From the NCBI RefSeq assembly GCF_905475345.1, contig NC_066608.1, forward strand, positions 744,001-808,000: DNA of 64,000 nucleotides, given 5' to 3'. The DNA is from Vespula vulgaris (taxonomy: Eukaryota > Arthropoda > Insecta > Hymenoptera > Vespidae). Shown here piece after piece: positions 46,991 through 59,126 of this stretch (position 1 is its first letter; each line of letters starts with the position of its first letter). The position numbers were made by a program, and so were the translations under genes. Below the pieces are notes generated by a model that made no database searches, was not told the DNA's origin, and was given only the letters and a program-made list of their open reading frames with translations.

Positions 46991-49595
46991 GACGCTCGAA
47001 CCTATGCTAAACGTTATAGTCTTATTCTTTACCGTGAAAAGCTTCTTCATGGTATTTCTTACGTCAGACTAGTCCACAAATATCATTCATATATTTATAG
47101 AGAGAGTTTATAAATTTCTCAAAATCCTCACCTTTCTTTTTCTTTAAAATTTTTCTACATACTTTTCTTAGTCCATTTAAGTCAACAGATATAATTTAAA
47201 GATTCATCCAAATTCAAGTCTCTTCTTTTTCTATTTCTTTATTTTTAATTTCTTTCTTTTTCTTTCTTCTTTTTTTCTCTGTTTCTTTTGGTTTCTTTCT
47301 TTTTTAAATTTTTAATATTCCCGAGGGAAGTCAACAGGACCGCAAATAAAAGCTGCACGTATCTACGTTATTAATAATTCCAAAATTTCTCGATAGAAAT
47401 TTTTTCTTGTTTTTTATTTTTAAATCTCTCTTTTTTTTTTCTTTCTTTTCCTTCCTTTTTGTAATCACTGAAATATTTGGTATAACACGTAAATTATATT
47501 CTATGCGTGTACACGTTGCAAATTGTTCTAAATTATTTCTTAGAACATAAAATCTTGTGTAGTAGTCCGTCGTTTCGAGTATAAACTTTCGACGAAAAGA
47601 CGAAGGGACAAATTTCGCCCACGTAAAGATAGACACGACACGTTCCGCATCTTCGCGACAGCGCATCGGCTCTGCTTTTACCAAGATGCATCTTGTTGCA
47701 GCTGTGGCGTTAGAAGCATCAGATGATTCTCGATGCGTATCATGCGACCCACGAAATATTACTATAATAATTCAAGCGTTCCAATGGATTTTCAAATTTC
47801 AATTAATTTTTTCTCTCCTTCTTTCTTTCTTTTTTCGAACGCAAAATTCGAAGAACGAATTTTTCTAAGAAACTTCTTAAAATAAACGCCGATTTGTTTT
47901 TACGATTCAGTTAGATCCTCTTTTCCTTTTTATTTTTTACGGTGAAACTCGGAGAACAAATTTTTATAAAAATGTTTCGAAGGAAGAATCGACTCGCTCC
48001 GTTTCGCGTGCAATTCTCGATCGCCGATCAATGGATCGATTCGAACTATGTCGACGAACTTGATCTCGAAGTATAGAAAAAGTTGTTCGACCGTGCCGAT
48101 GAGAAAGAATGCGGCTACCTACTTCGAAACTTGAGTACGAAAAATCGATTCTTGCGTTCGATAAAAATTCGACTTTACTTCAAATTTTATCCAGAATTTA
48201 TTGTTTTGATATAAAAGAAAAAAAAAGTTATTAATTGTAGAAAAAATATTTCTAATGTTTTGCTATCGATATTGAAGTAATTGTAGTTAAAAACTCGAAT
48301 GCAATCATTTCTTTTCTCTTACTATTCATCTACGATAATCATTTCTATTATACTCACTGTATCATTCGCATTTTATCTTCTGGAAGAAAGAAAAAAAATT
48401 GAAAAGAGAAAGAGAGAGAGAGAGAGAGAGAGATAAAGTACAGGTTTGAACAGTTATTTAATTCGACTATTAGAGACTCGAGATTTTATCGTCGAGCGAC
48501 TTGCAGATATGCTCCAGCGATTACAAATGTTTTCATTGTGTGTCCTGAAAATAATACGCTCGAATAAACCTTAGCTCGAGTCGCTAATTATCACCGAAGA
48601 AGAAACGAGAGAGAGAAAATGAGATGGAGATTTAGAAAGAGTGGAAAGAGTGGAAATAGTAGAAAGAAAGAAAGAAAGAAAAGATACGGACATTTTACCG
48701 TTATTATTCCACTAAGTGTAAGAGAGTTTCTTCATCAGAAAAGCCTAGTGGAAAGTACAGCAAACGCGATGAACAGATATAGAATTACGTGGATTCTAGA
48801 AAGTTATTATTTCGAGACATCTGCTTTCTCTCGTCGATAATCGATCGTATGAATTTAGAAATTAAGTCGATTAACTAAATAATTGTTAACGCGAATGTAA
48901 ATTATCATCGATAACTTTCATCCGGCAAAAACTTTATTTCATATATTTTACACATTTTTTTTCTTTCACGTCACATTTTCCAAAGTAAAAATATACTTGC
49001 TAACAAGTTTAAAGTCCAACGTATGTAATTGCGATAATGGAATTATCTTTTATCTTTCATCTTTAAAAAGAATTATAAAAGATATTGGATGAATGCATCG
49101 GTTTGACAATCGATCTCTAATATTTTTAAGATTTTTTGTTTGTTTTTTTTTTCTTTTGAATAACATTCAGAAAAGACGTCAAGAAAAAATACTTTCTCGT
49201 AAGAATTAGATTTTTATTGAGAAATTATGACAAGAAATTCTCTTATAACTTTTATTTACAAAAATTAATTCGATTTCAATAAATCGAGAGAGGATCGATT
49301 TTCAACAAAATCGAGTCGCGTTAAAAATATTAGGAGAAAAATAAAACTCGACGTACGATCTAATACGATATCTAATCTCCTTGCGAAACAGAATATCATC
49401 CCGAGAAACAATTTTGAGGTAATAGTGCTTTGAACTCTTGGAATTTTGAGATAAGGTCATCGTGCATCGAGACGTAATGCATTCCATGCACGTAGATGCA
49501 CTTTATATGCAAGTTTCGTCTCTAGTTGAACTGCCGAACGCTTTATTTCGAAAATTCCACATTCCTTCTCACGAATAACGGGTTCGTAGTTCGTC

Positions 49596-49600
49596 GTCCT

Positions 49601-49641
<41 letters not shown>
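49596..49641. repeat. (CTCGTC)n hexanucleotide repeat
   Basis: About seven tandem cctcgt units, giving Asp-Glu repeats on the minus strand. Confidence 0.95.
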
Positions 49642-49873
49642 TCTCTACATCTTCGTCCTTTCCCGGACTCATTTAAGAAATTTCCCTCGTTGCACCGCTA
49701 CTAAAAAGGTGCCGCTTTACGTTCCCTGTGTTTTAATAAATACGTCCGGACAACTTGATAACTCTTAAGCATGGAAGAAAAAGGAGAAAAATAGAATATG
49801 AGTAGATAAAGAGGGTAGCTAGAGGAGATGCTTTAAAAAGATAAAAGCTTGGATATATCGGACAAGTTGAATT

Positions 49874-50390
49874 ATTAGGGTAAATATGATTAGATTAGAA
49901 CCATCAAATTTGTCTTCTTATTACTCTGCAATTTTCTTACTTAATGTAGAAAATAAATAGCTAGGTGTGTGTATATATATATAGGATTGTGTCTTACCTA
50001 ATCATCGTTATCAATCTTTCGAAACGATTAGGGTAAATGTGATTGGATTGGAAGCATCAAATTCGTCTTTTTAATATTTTTCCATTTTCTAACTCGATGT
50101 AGAAAATAAATAGCTGGGGTATGTAGGGTCGTGTCTTACCTAATCGTCATCTCTTCATCGTCAATCTTTAAATATGATTAGGGTTAAATGTGATTGGATT
50201 AAAATCGTCGAATTTGTTTTTTTATCACTCGATAGTTTTCTTACTTAATGTAGAAAATAAATGGCCGGGTATATAGGGTTGTACCTTACCTAGTCATCAT
50301 CGCCAATCTTTCAAAATGATTAGGGTAAGTCTGATTGAATCAGGAGCATCGCATTCGTCTTTTCATTATTCCGCAATTTTCATATTAACG
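49874..50390 (+). repeat. Minisatellite, about 3.5 copies of a unit of about 142-153 bp
   Basis: Units begin with attagggt at 49874, 50027, 50177 and 50319 (spacings 153, 150 and 142). Each full unit has attagggtaaatRtgatt, then ttgtctttttatt, then aatgtagaaaataaatRgc and cttacctaRtcatc..caatctttc. The fourth copy stops after about 72 bp. The units differ by scattered substitutions and small indels, so the array is not recent. The unit is not coding. Confidence 0.93.
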
Positions 50391-51622
50391 GTACGTGGGA
50401 CGAGTAATAAGAATAGAAAAAAAATGGTAATTTGTTACGAAGAATTGTCAAAAGAAAATTTATTTTCGACGTCGATCTTTCCACTCCAAGTCGTTCTATT
50501 CTATTATCCTTTTTTTATTTTCTCCTATCTTTCTTTTTTCTGTTTAAATATTTTTGTCATCTGTAAAGTGAAAGGAGAGGAAAGATCCTTCATCGCGAAC
50601 GATTCTATTAATGAGACACTGTGCGAGACTGGAGGTCGAGGCACGTACTGGCCCTCCGTTTGGTGTAATCGTTAACCCATTGTCGCTCTATATTAGATTA
50701 AAGGGTGCTCGGTGCTTGATACCACGTTCAGTGGTTCTCAAAAGAGAGATTCGATCGTGTTTAAAAATTTTTTAGCCTCTCGACGCAAAGAAAAGTAGAA
50801 GAAAAAAGTAATAAAAAAGAAGAAAAAAAAGAAGAAAAAGAAAAAGAAAAGAAAAGAGGAAAGTAAATAAAAAGAAAATATATCGTAGAAATTAGCGAGC
50901 GACGTGATAATGGAAGAATATCGTTTTCATGGAAAACGACGACATTACCACGGCTGTTTGCCAGACGATACTTGTCACCTCGAATGCGAGGCATTTGAAT
51001 TATTCAAGGAGCCTCGCACATCGTGCCAGTTGCCTGTCAACTTGACGCGTTGGATACGTTTTATCTTCCTCCCTCTCCCTCTTTCTACTTCGCTTGTTAA
51101 TTTTGAGAAAAATTAAACCATCAAAAATGAAAACATTCGACCTAGATATCACTGTACGAAGATACCAGGAAACGCTTTCTACGGGATCCATAAGAAAAAC
51201 AAAAAAGGAAATGTCGACAAACTTTTTTTTCAATTTCACAACAAAATTAATCCGACCGACAACGAAACGAAATTATAAACGCTCGCTTTAGACATTTGCC
51301 TTGAACGAACGATAACGCAAATAAAACACTTTAGAAATATAAAGAAAAGATTATAACTCGAGAAATATTTCTATCTTTCGCTATATATAAATACAGATTG
51401 TATGTATATATCGATAGCTGACTTAGTAGTACATTATCGATAGAACGGACCAATCGAACTAATCTCTACGATATATCGATCTTACCAATACGTTAAGCGA
51501 TCTATTGCGGTATAATCGGTAGGGTTACAACAAGGGTTTGCCGTTCATCTCGGGCAAACGTATTGTAGTAGAGAGGAACAGCGAATGCCTTGTCCGCACG
51601 CTGTTCGAATTATCCGCTCGAA

Positions 51623-51803
51623 ATCTCTCTCTCTCTCTCTCTCTCTCTCCCTCTCCCGGAGAATTTGTCGCTCGTTTCTCTGGATTAGGTAGAAGGGGAT
51701 GAAGAGGAAAACTTCTTTCTCCCTTGAACACCATCACCACCAGCATCACTACCACCATCACCCTATCCTTCCTTCCTTCCTTCCTTCCTTCCTTCCTTCC
51801 TTT
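51623..51803. repeat. (CT)n, (CAC)n-like and (CTTC)n tracts
   Basis: CT at 51623-51650, accacc/atcacc triplets at 51728-51762 and cttc units at 51767-51803. Confidence 0.9.
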
Positions 51804-52084
51804 CTCTCTCTCTTTCCTTCTCTCCTTCCTACCTTCCTTGCTTCCCTCCTTCGCGAGCATTCGCTCAAATCAGATTTTCCAGCTCTTAACGCCCTGTCAC
51901 TTCTGGCTTTGCAAGCTCGTCGCTCGCTTCAGGAATCACGTCGACGTCCGTCAGGTCGGTTTATTGCATTTTCAGCGGGTTCCGTCTCGTTTTCACGCTT
52001 TGTTTCGTTCTCCTACCACCGTTACTATTCTTCTTCACCGATCGTAACCTTTTCGCGCATTCGCCAAAGTGCCACACGCGAATC

Positions 52085-52085
52085 A

Positions 52086-52116
<31 letters not shown>

Positions 52117-52122
52117 GTCTTC

Positions 52123-52157
<35 letters not shown>
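52085..52157. repeat. (CT)n microsatellite
   Basis: About 73 bp of CT with GT and TCG interruptions. Confidence 0.95.
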
Positions 52158-52159
<2 letters not shown>

Positions 52160-53270
52160 TACGCCACGTCGGTCACGATATGAAACTCGACGTTTCAAAC
52201 TTTCCTTTCTTCTATTTTCCCTTCTCCGACTTCGGTCCTACACCTACACATCCTTTTATAGCGAAATCTGTATCCGTCTGCTATGTCCAGTTCTAAATAT
52301 GCTAATGATTATTCCTTGGGTCTTGTCCAACGCTTGTCAAGGATCTAAGAAGCACTCAGCAAGACTTTAGACTCCTCTTTCCAGAATCTATCTTCCTTTC
52401 TCTCTCTCTCTTTCTCTTTCTCTTTTCTCTCCCTCGTTTCTTTATTCATGAGTCCTCTTGAAAACGTTACGAACTTTCTACTTTTCTTCCTCCCTCCTTT
52501 AGAAACGTGTCTCAAATTTAATCCGGCTTTGAAACAATGCGATTTCTACGTGATATATATTAACAACGTTCGAATCAATTTTTCTTTCTAAATCCCGAAA
52601 ACAAAGTAACAACGTTCCTCGGAGTCGTTCGTTTGCAAATTCCCGTTTAATTTCGCGTAACAAATGGTACCATTATTGCACCATTGTTCGCAGCTTACAT
52701 CACACCGTTGTTATGCGTACACGCGTAATAATGGTATTGTAACGTATGTAAGCGTAGAAAAGTTATTATTAGGAGAAACGGTGAAATCTTTCGTTCGATC
52801 GGTCCTTCAATTTTCCACATTATCGATGTTGTATAAATCGATATATAAAATGTACGTATGTACGTTAAAGAAAATAAAAGATATTTCTGCGATGTAAGGT
52901 AAACATTTCAATAATATCACGACGTTGATGTTCTTGTTACGAAACAAACAATGTTAAAGGAAGTAATCACGATGATTTCTTGCCGTTCGATAGAACGCGT
53001 AGGTAATCAATCCTTCGTCGGTGGTTGCATCAAAAAGACGATATTACATATAGCGAAAGAAGGTAAGCAACTCTGACGACAACGTAAAGGCTTTCACGGG
53101 AATTGAAGATGCGCCTTCGCGAAAGATGAGAAAGCAAGGAAGAAAAGTAGACTGGCGAACATGAAGAGACGTGCCAGGAAATACGTACCTACGTAAGAGG
53201 AGAAGAAGAGGAAGAGGACAGCAGGATGGTTGGCCTCGTGAGTCTACCAATCCATTAGAGAGAAAGAGTG

Positions 53271-53307
<37 letters not shown>

Positions 53308-53725
53308 TTACTCCTCACCGTGGTTTGCCTCGCAAATATTTGCCATATAAATCTAACCGACAAAATGGTCTCCCAAGCTCCCTCTAAAACCCTCTAAAAC
53401 GAATAACAGATTTCTTCAATCGTTGTCTCATTCGTCCTTCTCCATGAAAAGGAAAATCTTTCACGTGGAAAATGATCAAGGCATAGGGTATTTCAAACGT
53501 ATAACTGTGTATATACTTTTATATACCAAATATATACTTTTGCTAGAATCAAAAATATTCCTTCTTCGAGCGATTTTCTTTTTTAATCAATTATTCTTCC
53601 TCAAGACTTTTTCGACTAATTTTATAATCCGCAAAGAAGTAAATTTTCATTTGATTTTCTTTTTCTTTTCTCTTTCTTTTTTTTTCTCAAAGATTTTATG
53701 AAAGATTAAAATCGTTGACAGTTGT

Positions 53726-53753
53726 CAGCCAAAAAACTTGGCTGCCCAGCCAA
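53726..53753. repeat. Three alternating copies of cagccaa / ttggctg
   Basis: cagccaa (53726-53732), ttggctg (53738-53744) and cagccaa (53747-53753) alternate in orientation, so either of two hairpins can form. The arms resemble NF-I half sites (ttggc / gccaa) but the spacing is not the canonical five. Confidence 0.75.
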
Positions 53754-54653
53754 CGAACGACTCCAGCTAGTCCTTTCATATTCGATAATACGACGTACAC
53801 CAACGACAAAACTGGACTAGGCTTTTCTATGGTATACTATGTATACGAACGTGGCGTTCCGTTGGCAACAATACGTCGGACCAATGAAACACTACCGTTT
53901 TGCAACTTTGAACTCGTGCCAGACGTCGCATCTGTGTTTTTTAAATGCACGTGGGAGAGAAAAAAGGAAAACAACAAGTTGCCTCTTTCACTTTATATTC
54001 ATGCGACTTTCTAAACTTTTGATTCAGAATATTTCTTCTCTTCTTTTTTTTCTTTTTTTTTCTTTCGAAAATATATTACATCGAAGGATGCAATCGCGTT
54101 TTAAAAATAAACATTCGTAACTATTATTAATCCAAACTACGCGATCGAAATTCGAAAGTATTCCTAGGTGATTTTTTTACTTTCTTTTTTTTAAAAGATT
54201 TTAAGCTAGTAAAAGAAGAAGAAGAAGAAGAAGAAGGGTAGAGTTCTACGTGTTGTAGATAGAGTTCTATTAGATTCTGCAATAAAAAAGAAAAGTAGAA
54301 AGAGGGAGAGAGAACACTTCGTACAGAGAAAGATTCCCTAATTGAATTAGAGGATTAATTGAGAACTTCGTTTCGAAAATCGACGCTCTCGTCACAGTCG
54401 TACCAATTACCAAGCATTTTGTACCTTCTACTTCTCAATTTCATCCCCTTTTTCGAAAGAGTAGACAACACGAAAAGCAGGAAGCTCTCGTGCTCTCTCT
54501 CTCTCTCTCTCTCTCTTACACATACACGCACACATACGTACTCTCTTTTCGCTATCGTATGACTCGACTTGTTAACAGGAAATTGAAGGTCGAGTGAAAA
54601 GGGAAGAAGGGTGATGGTTGGGTGAGGTTGTGCTTGGCAGTACGTCGAAAAGA

Positions 54654-54681
54654 GGAAGAAGAAGAAGAAGAAGAAGAAGAG
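54654..54681. repeat. (GAA)n microsatellite
   Basis: About nine gaa triplets. A similar run lies at 54214-54237. Confidence 0.9.
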
Positions 54682-55013
54682 AGTCTCGGATAAATGAGTT
54701 AAGTCTAAGCTTCGAACGTAAGAAAGACTGTGAAAGAAGGAAAAAAAAAGAGAGAGAGAGAAGAAACAATAATGTCTCTCTCGCTTACGATGCAATTTTT
54801 TTCCTAGCCTTTTTTCTTTTTTTTTTTTTCTCTTTCTAGAAAATGCTACTTTTCTTCCCGTCTAGTACTTCTTTGACGTTACTAATCTCGTTAGAGATCT
54901 CGACGATGAACAGATCCTTTCTTTAAGACATTGCTAAATCAATCTCTGAGATCTTTCTCTATTCAAGGATACGTACGTATACATATATATATTTTTTTCT
55001 TTGTCCTTCCTTT

Positions 55014-55047
55014 TTTGCAAACTTTCATATTTTTGACCGACTCTGTA
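55014..55047 (-). mobile_element. Possible relic of a Tc1/mariner-type terminal repeat
   Basis: Read on the minus strand from the TA at 55047, the sequence begins ta cagagtcggtcaaaaatatg. This resembles Tc1-like termini (TA target, CAG start, cggtcaaaa core). No partner terminus or transposase frame was found, so this is at most a fragment. Confidence 0.25.
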
Positions 55048-55392
55048 CATATTCCTATACGAATATCTCTGATAAATAACCATGATTACGAAACTCGAGA
55101 TCTTTATATACGCATGCACACGAACGTGTACACGTGTGTACATTGTCGGATAGAAATTTTTATGATATGAAATCCATTGATCGATTTTTTTTTTTCTTTT
55201 TTAACTCGTCGACCTTAATATTTGCATACGAGACATAGAAATGTCAAATGAGAGAAATGGTCATTTCTAGGATGTTAATCAGGACTGGACGTGATTAAAA
55301 CCGATGGTTCTTTCTTGCTTGGTACATGGGGACGTCTCTTTGGCATAGAATCTTTTAAAATTAGCTTTCGAAGTTCACCCTTCGTACTTCCG

Positions 55393-55422
55393 CCCTTTGA
55401 TACGTCCTGACTCATCAAAGGG
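55393..55422. promoter_or_regulatory. Candidate TCF / AP-1 / TCF regulatory element
   Basis: ccctttgat (55393-55401) and atcaaaggg (55414-55422) are a perfect inverted pair 12 bp apart. Each contains the TCF/Pangolin HMG consensus cctttgat. tgactca (55408-55414), a perfect AP-1 site, sits between them. Occupancy and function are inference. Confidence 0.4.
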
Positions 55423-55448
55423 ACGCGTACGAGCTTTATTTTCCTCTA

Positions 55449-55452
<4 letters not shown>

Positions 55453-55500
<48 letters not shown>
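55453..55500. repeat. (CT)n microsatellite
   Basis: About 48 bp of perfect CT. Confidence 0.95.
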
Positions 55501-55503
<3 letters not shown>

Positions 55504-57400
55504 GTATATAAATACAGAAACGAAGGAAATGGTAGAAGCTTTATTACTCGTGTAACACGAATGCTTTTTAAATCGTTGATATTATTTCTAAACTGTTTTT
55601 ACTTAAAACGAATCGTCCTGCGTCAACTTAATATCATTTTCCTTCTCTTTCTCTCTTTTTCTCTCTTTTTCCTTCTCTGTCTCTCTCGCAAAGAAACGAA
55701 GAAATCTTTTTTCTTTTTTTCTTTCTTTCTTTCTTTCTTTCATTCTTTTTTCTTTCTTTCTCTTTTTATTCTTTTATGAAAGGGAAGAGAAATGGAGAGG
55801 GAGAGAGAGAGAGAGAGAGAAAGAGTGAGAGGGAAAGAGAGACAGAAAAGAAGGGCGATAAATTTTAATTAACTTTGCTTGTATCGTCGAGAAGAGACAC
55901 CACCCATCGCGTGGATAGATACGTTTTAAAAGGCTTGCACCGTTAGGGTGAGCTTTTTCACAAATTCTCCCCTTCTGTTACCTTAACTAAAAGTCTAATT
56001 AGAAAGATATCGAATTTATTCGAAACAGAATCGTCTTGTGATATATGAGGTAATATAAATCGTTATATCAACCATAAAAGTAACGACGAGTCAACTCGAA
56101 TTAATCTAAAATTTGTTTTCCTCGAACATCTAAAAAGTATCTTTCAAGAAGAATAATAACGTCTGATTAATCCGCAGTTGAACTTTCGAAAATATCAGAG
56201 AGAAATCTTGTGAAAATCCAATATTAATCTCGTGATATTCTCGTCAAAAATATTTCCAAAAGAGGGAAGTATAATCAACGTTTATTAATACTTTAAATTC
56301 ATTTTGTGATAAATTTCATAACGTATCTTTTATGGATATATGGGTACTTCATAATCGATGTTTATTAATTTTGAAAATGAAAAAAGTCTTGAAGAGAATA
56401 TCGAATAAAAAATTTGTTAAAAAAGAAAAAAGGGAAAAGAAAAGAAAAGAAAAATGTAATTTATATGAAAAATGTGAAGGACCGAGGTTTCGAGTAAAGT
56501 CGATATTAATATCGCGAATGTTCACGGATAGCTCTCGTCGAATTGATCGTCAAAAGAGGGGCAATTCCATTTCCAGGGAATAAAAGGAGAAAGGAAGAAA
56601 GAATGAAAGAAAGAAAGAAAACCAGAGAGAGAGAGAGAGGGGGAGGAATTTCGTTATTATCTCGAGGCAGGATTTTTCTTGAAAATTATATTACCTAGTC
56701 CTTTTTTTCTCTGTCGATTCAACGACATAATCGATCATGCAAGGACACGTGATGACATCATTCTGACTTGACATCCTCGTCGATCTTTCTTTCACAATTT
56801 ATTCTCATTCATTTCTTCTTTTTTCTTCTTTGTTTCCTAAACACTTGCTACAAATATAGTATTCCATACTACAAAACCTTGTGTAACACTTTTAACACGG
56901 AACGAATTTGTATACCCTTCGGCGAACTGTTTGTTTTTCATGGAGTGGCAGAAGGGTGGGAGGGAGGGAGGGGCAGGGCAAAAAAAAACAAAAATCAAAA
57001 AAAGAAAAAACAAATATTTGCTCCCGTTAACGTCAGCTCGGAAAGCAATATTTTCTCTTCTATCGTTAAATTCTAACAAAATTTCCAAATATTAGGTATC
57101 CTGTAATATCGATTCTATCGAATACTACCTGTGTATCGTTTATTGTATTAAAAAAAAAATAAAGAAAAAATAAAAGAAAGAAAGAAAAAAGAAAGAAAGA
57201 AAGAAAAAGAAAAGCCTGGCAAAAAAACAAAGAGCTGAGACATATGTTTATACAATGTTATATTATACGTGAATCGGCGTAAGAAAGGTTTAGACTCGTA
57301 TTACGGAAGCTGGTGTATAGTTGAGCCGAGCTAACCGGCCTTGTTTACAGGTTACTTGAATGACGATCAACACGTTATGTTATGTATATATACTATAATC

Positions 57401-57403
<3 letters not shown>

Positions 57404-57449
<46 letters not shown>

Positions 57450-57456
57450 TTCTCTC
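57404..57456. repeat. (CT)n microsatellite
   Basis: About 53 bp of CT with TTT interruptions. Confidence 0.95.
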
Positions 57457-59045
57457 ATATCGTTTAGAATGGTGACTATCGATAGATAGTGCTTTTCAAC
57501 CTATAACCGCTACCGCAAATATCATATTAATCCCAGGTGTATATATATATATATATATATTTCTATTACCCGATTTATATTTCTATATGTTCAGAGTGTT
57601 TACGTGTATCATTTGTTTAAATGATATGCAAGATAGTATATACATTTCGTAAATAATCGATCGAAGGTAAATAATGTCCTAAACGTTGCAACATCCTGTT
57701 TACATTGTCATCGCAAATAGAAAAGTCGAAAGGATTTTAAAAAGATCTATCTAAGTATGATACGATACATTCGTACATGAGTTATATCGAAAGATCTAAG
57801 CTTTCGAAGAAGGATCTTAGGAATTCTAATCTCTTAATTTGCTCGATTTAATCTTTGTTTTATATTCTTTCTTCTTTCTTTCTTTTTACTTCCTTCTCAG
57901 ATATAATATCTTGTTCGTACCGGAGTAAATAGGAGAAGGGTTGAAGAAGAAAAGAGGATGAATGAACGACTAAGAAGATTAAGAAAAGGATATCTTTGAG
58001 GTTTCGAATCGACGTTTAGGAGAAGATTTAGGAGGTGAGTTTGTACGCGCGAGAGATGACAGTGATTAACTGTCGGTCCTTTTGATGTGGGATAAACAAA
58101 CACACCCGGTAGCTTGATCACCGCGACATATTGGCCTCGTGGTAGTTTCAGTCCGCGCTAATAAACAGACGGTACGGTATGCTTCTTCCTTTTGAGCTTA
58201 TATCTATCTCCTTCTCTGTCGCTCTCTTTCTCTCCCTCCTCTCTCTCTCTCTGTCTGTCTCTCTGTCTCTCTTAGTCTGGTGATCACGCGACCGTGTCAT
58301 ATCCAAGCTACGTTAATTAAACGTTATACTAGTCCGGCACGTATGGAAATCGCGTCAGGACGATAGAAGGATGTAGATCGATAGGACCATCGACATTAAT
58401 CGAATTCCGTCGGTCTACCACAAGTGGGGGTAAAGGGTCATGGCTACAACATCGCGGCAAATACGATCGACCTTCGTCTTCTCTTCCCTTAAAACGATAT
58501 CTCTCTCTCTCTCTCTCTTTCTCTCTTTCTCTTTGTACCTTCGATCGATCGTTCGTAAGTATCTCATAATCGTCAAACGAACAGAACGACTTTTCCATAA
58601 GTTTTCTTTTCCTCGATATAAGTTCATTCGTTCGATCTAACTTAATAATTTTATTTTCATATTTTGAATTAATTCATTATTTTTCCGTATAAAAGATAAC
58701 ACATTCTAACGTGAAATTTTATCGGAAGAAAATGAGAAAGAAGAAGTGAGATCTATTACATCTAATCGATCTTTTTTTTAATTTCAATCAAACGATCATT
58801 ATAAAGCTTAATTAATTGAAAATATTGAGATAATATTTCGTATTGTGTTTCATATCGATATAGTATCAACGCGAGATTCTTTTATATGAGCTTAGCTTTC
58901 AAGAATTAATTTAGAACTCTCTTTGTCACGCTCCAATCAAGCGCACCATTCAAAGATTTGTTCGAACGGTTCATCACAATGGGCTATCACTCATATCAAA
59001 ATGGGAGACATAAAATAATCGGCCGTCACTCTCGTGCCCGTCACA

Positions 59046-59126
59046 CGTACGTATACATACATATATATATATATATATACATACGTACGTACGTAATACG
59101 TACGTACGTATTACGTACATAGGTAC
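59046..59126. repeat. TA / ACGT repeat containing a 30-bp perfect palindrome
   Basis: A TA run leads into acgt units. Bases 59089-59118 are a perfect 30-bp palindrome: nested acgt units with symmetric aat and att interruptions. Confidence 0.9.

Larger units (their letters stand above)
42648..49873 (+). other. Intron 4, part 1: non-coding
   Basis: It starts with gtgagt. It contains GAT/ATA triplets (43296-43373), (GTTC)n at 44579-44600, (TAGTC)n, (CTAC)n and (CTCGTC)n tracts, and T-rich stretches at 46550-46670 and 47220-47460. A low-repeat block lies at about 46905-46990. No TM4 exon (Tyr-Ala-Trp-Gly-type motif after a charged loop) was found. Confidence 0.8.
50391..56700 (+). other. Intron 4, part 2: non-coding
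   Basis: Low-repeat blocks lie at about 50900-51060, 53700-53960 and 55250-55440. The rest is AT-rich or made of CT, CTTC and GAA tracts, with a possible Tc1-type terminal relic at 55014-55047. The + strand frame at 53715-54014 is relatively balanced in composition but has no ATG at its start, no recognisable domain and no match to the expected receptor sequence. Confidence 0.8.

Noticed and set aside
53715..54014. + strand 99-codon open frame with balanced composition
   Set aside because: It starts at a TTG rather than an ATG, has no signal or membrane pattern expected for the next receptor exon, and no clear splice borders. It may simply lie in a complex regulatory block.
57336..57375. Acceptor-like ccttgtttacag followed by sequence that could be exon 5
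   Set aside because: In the phase required after exon 4 it reads only three codons before a stop.
20791..58170. The 12-mer gcgctaataaac occurring near 20797 and near 58156
   Set aside because: Repeated 12-mers are common by chance in a 64-kb window and the flanks do not align.
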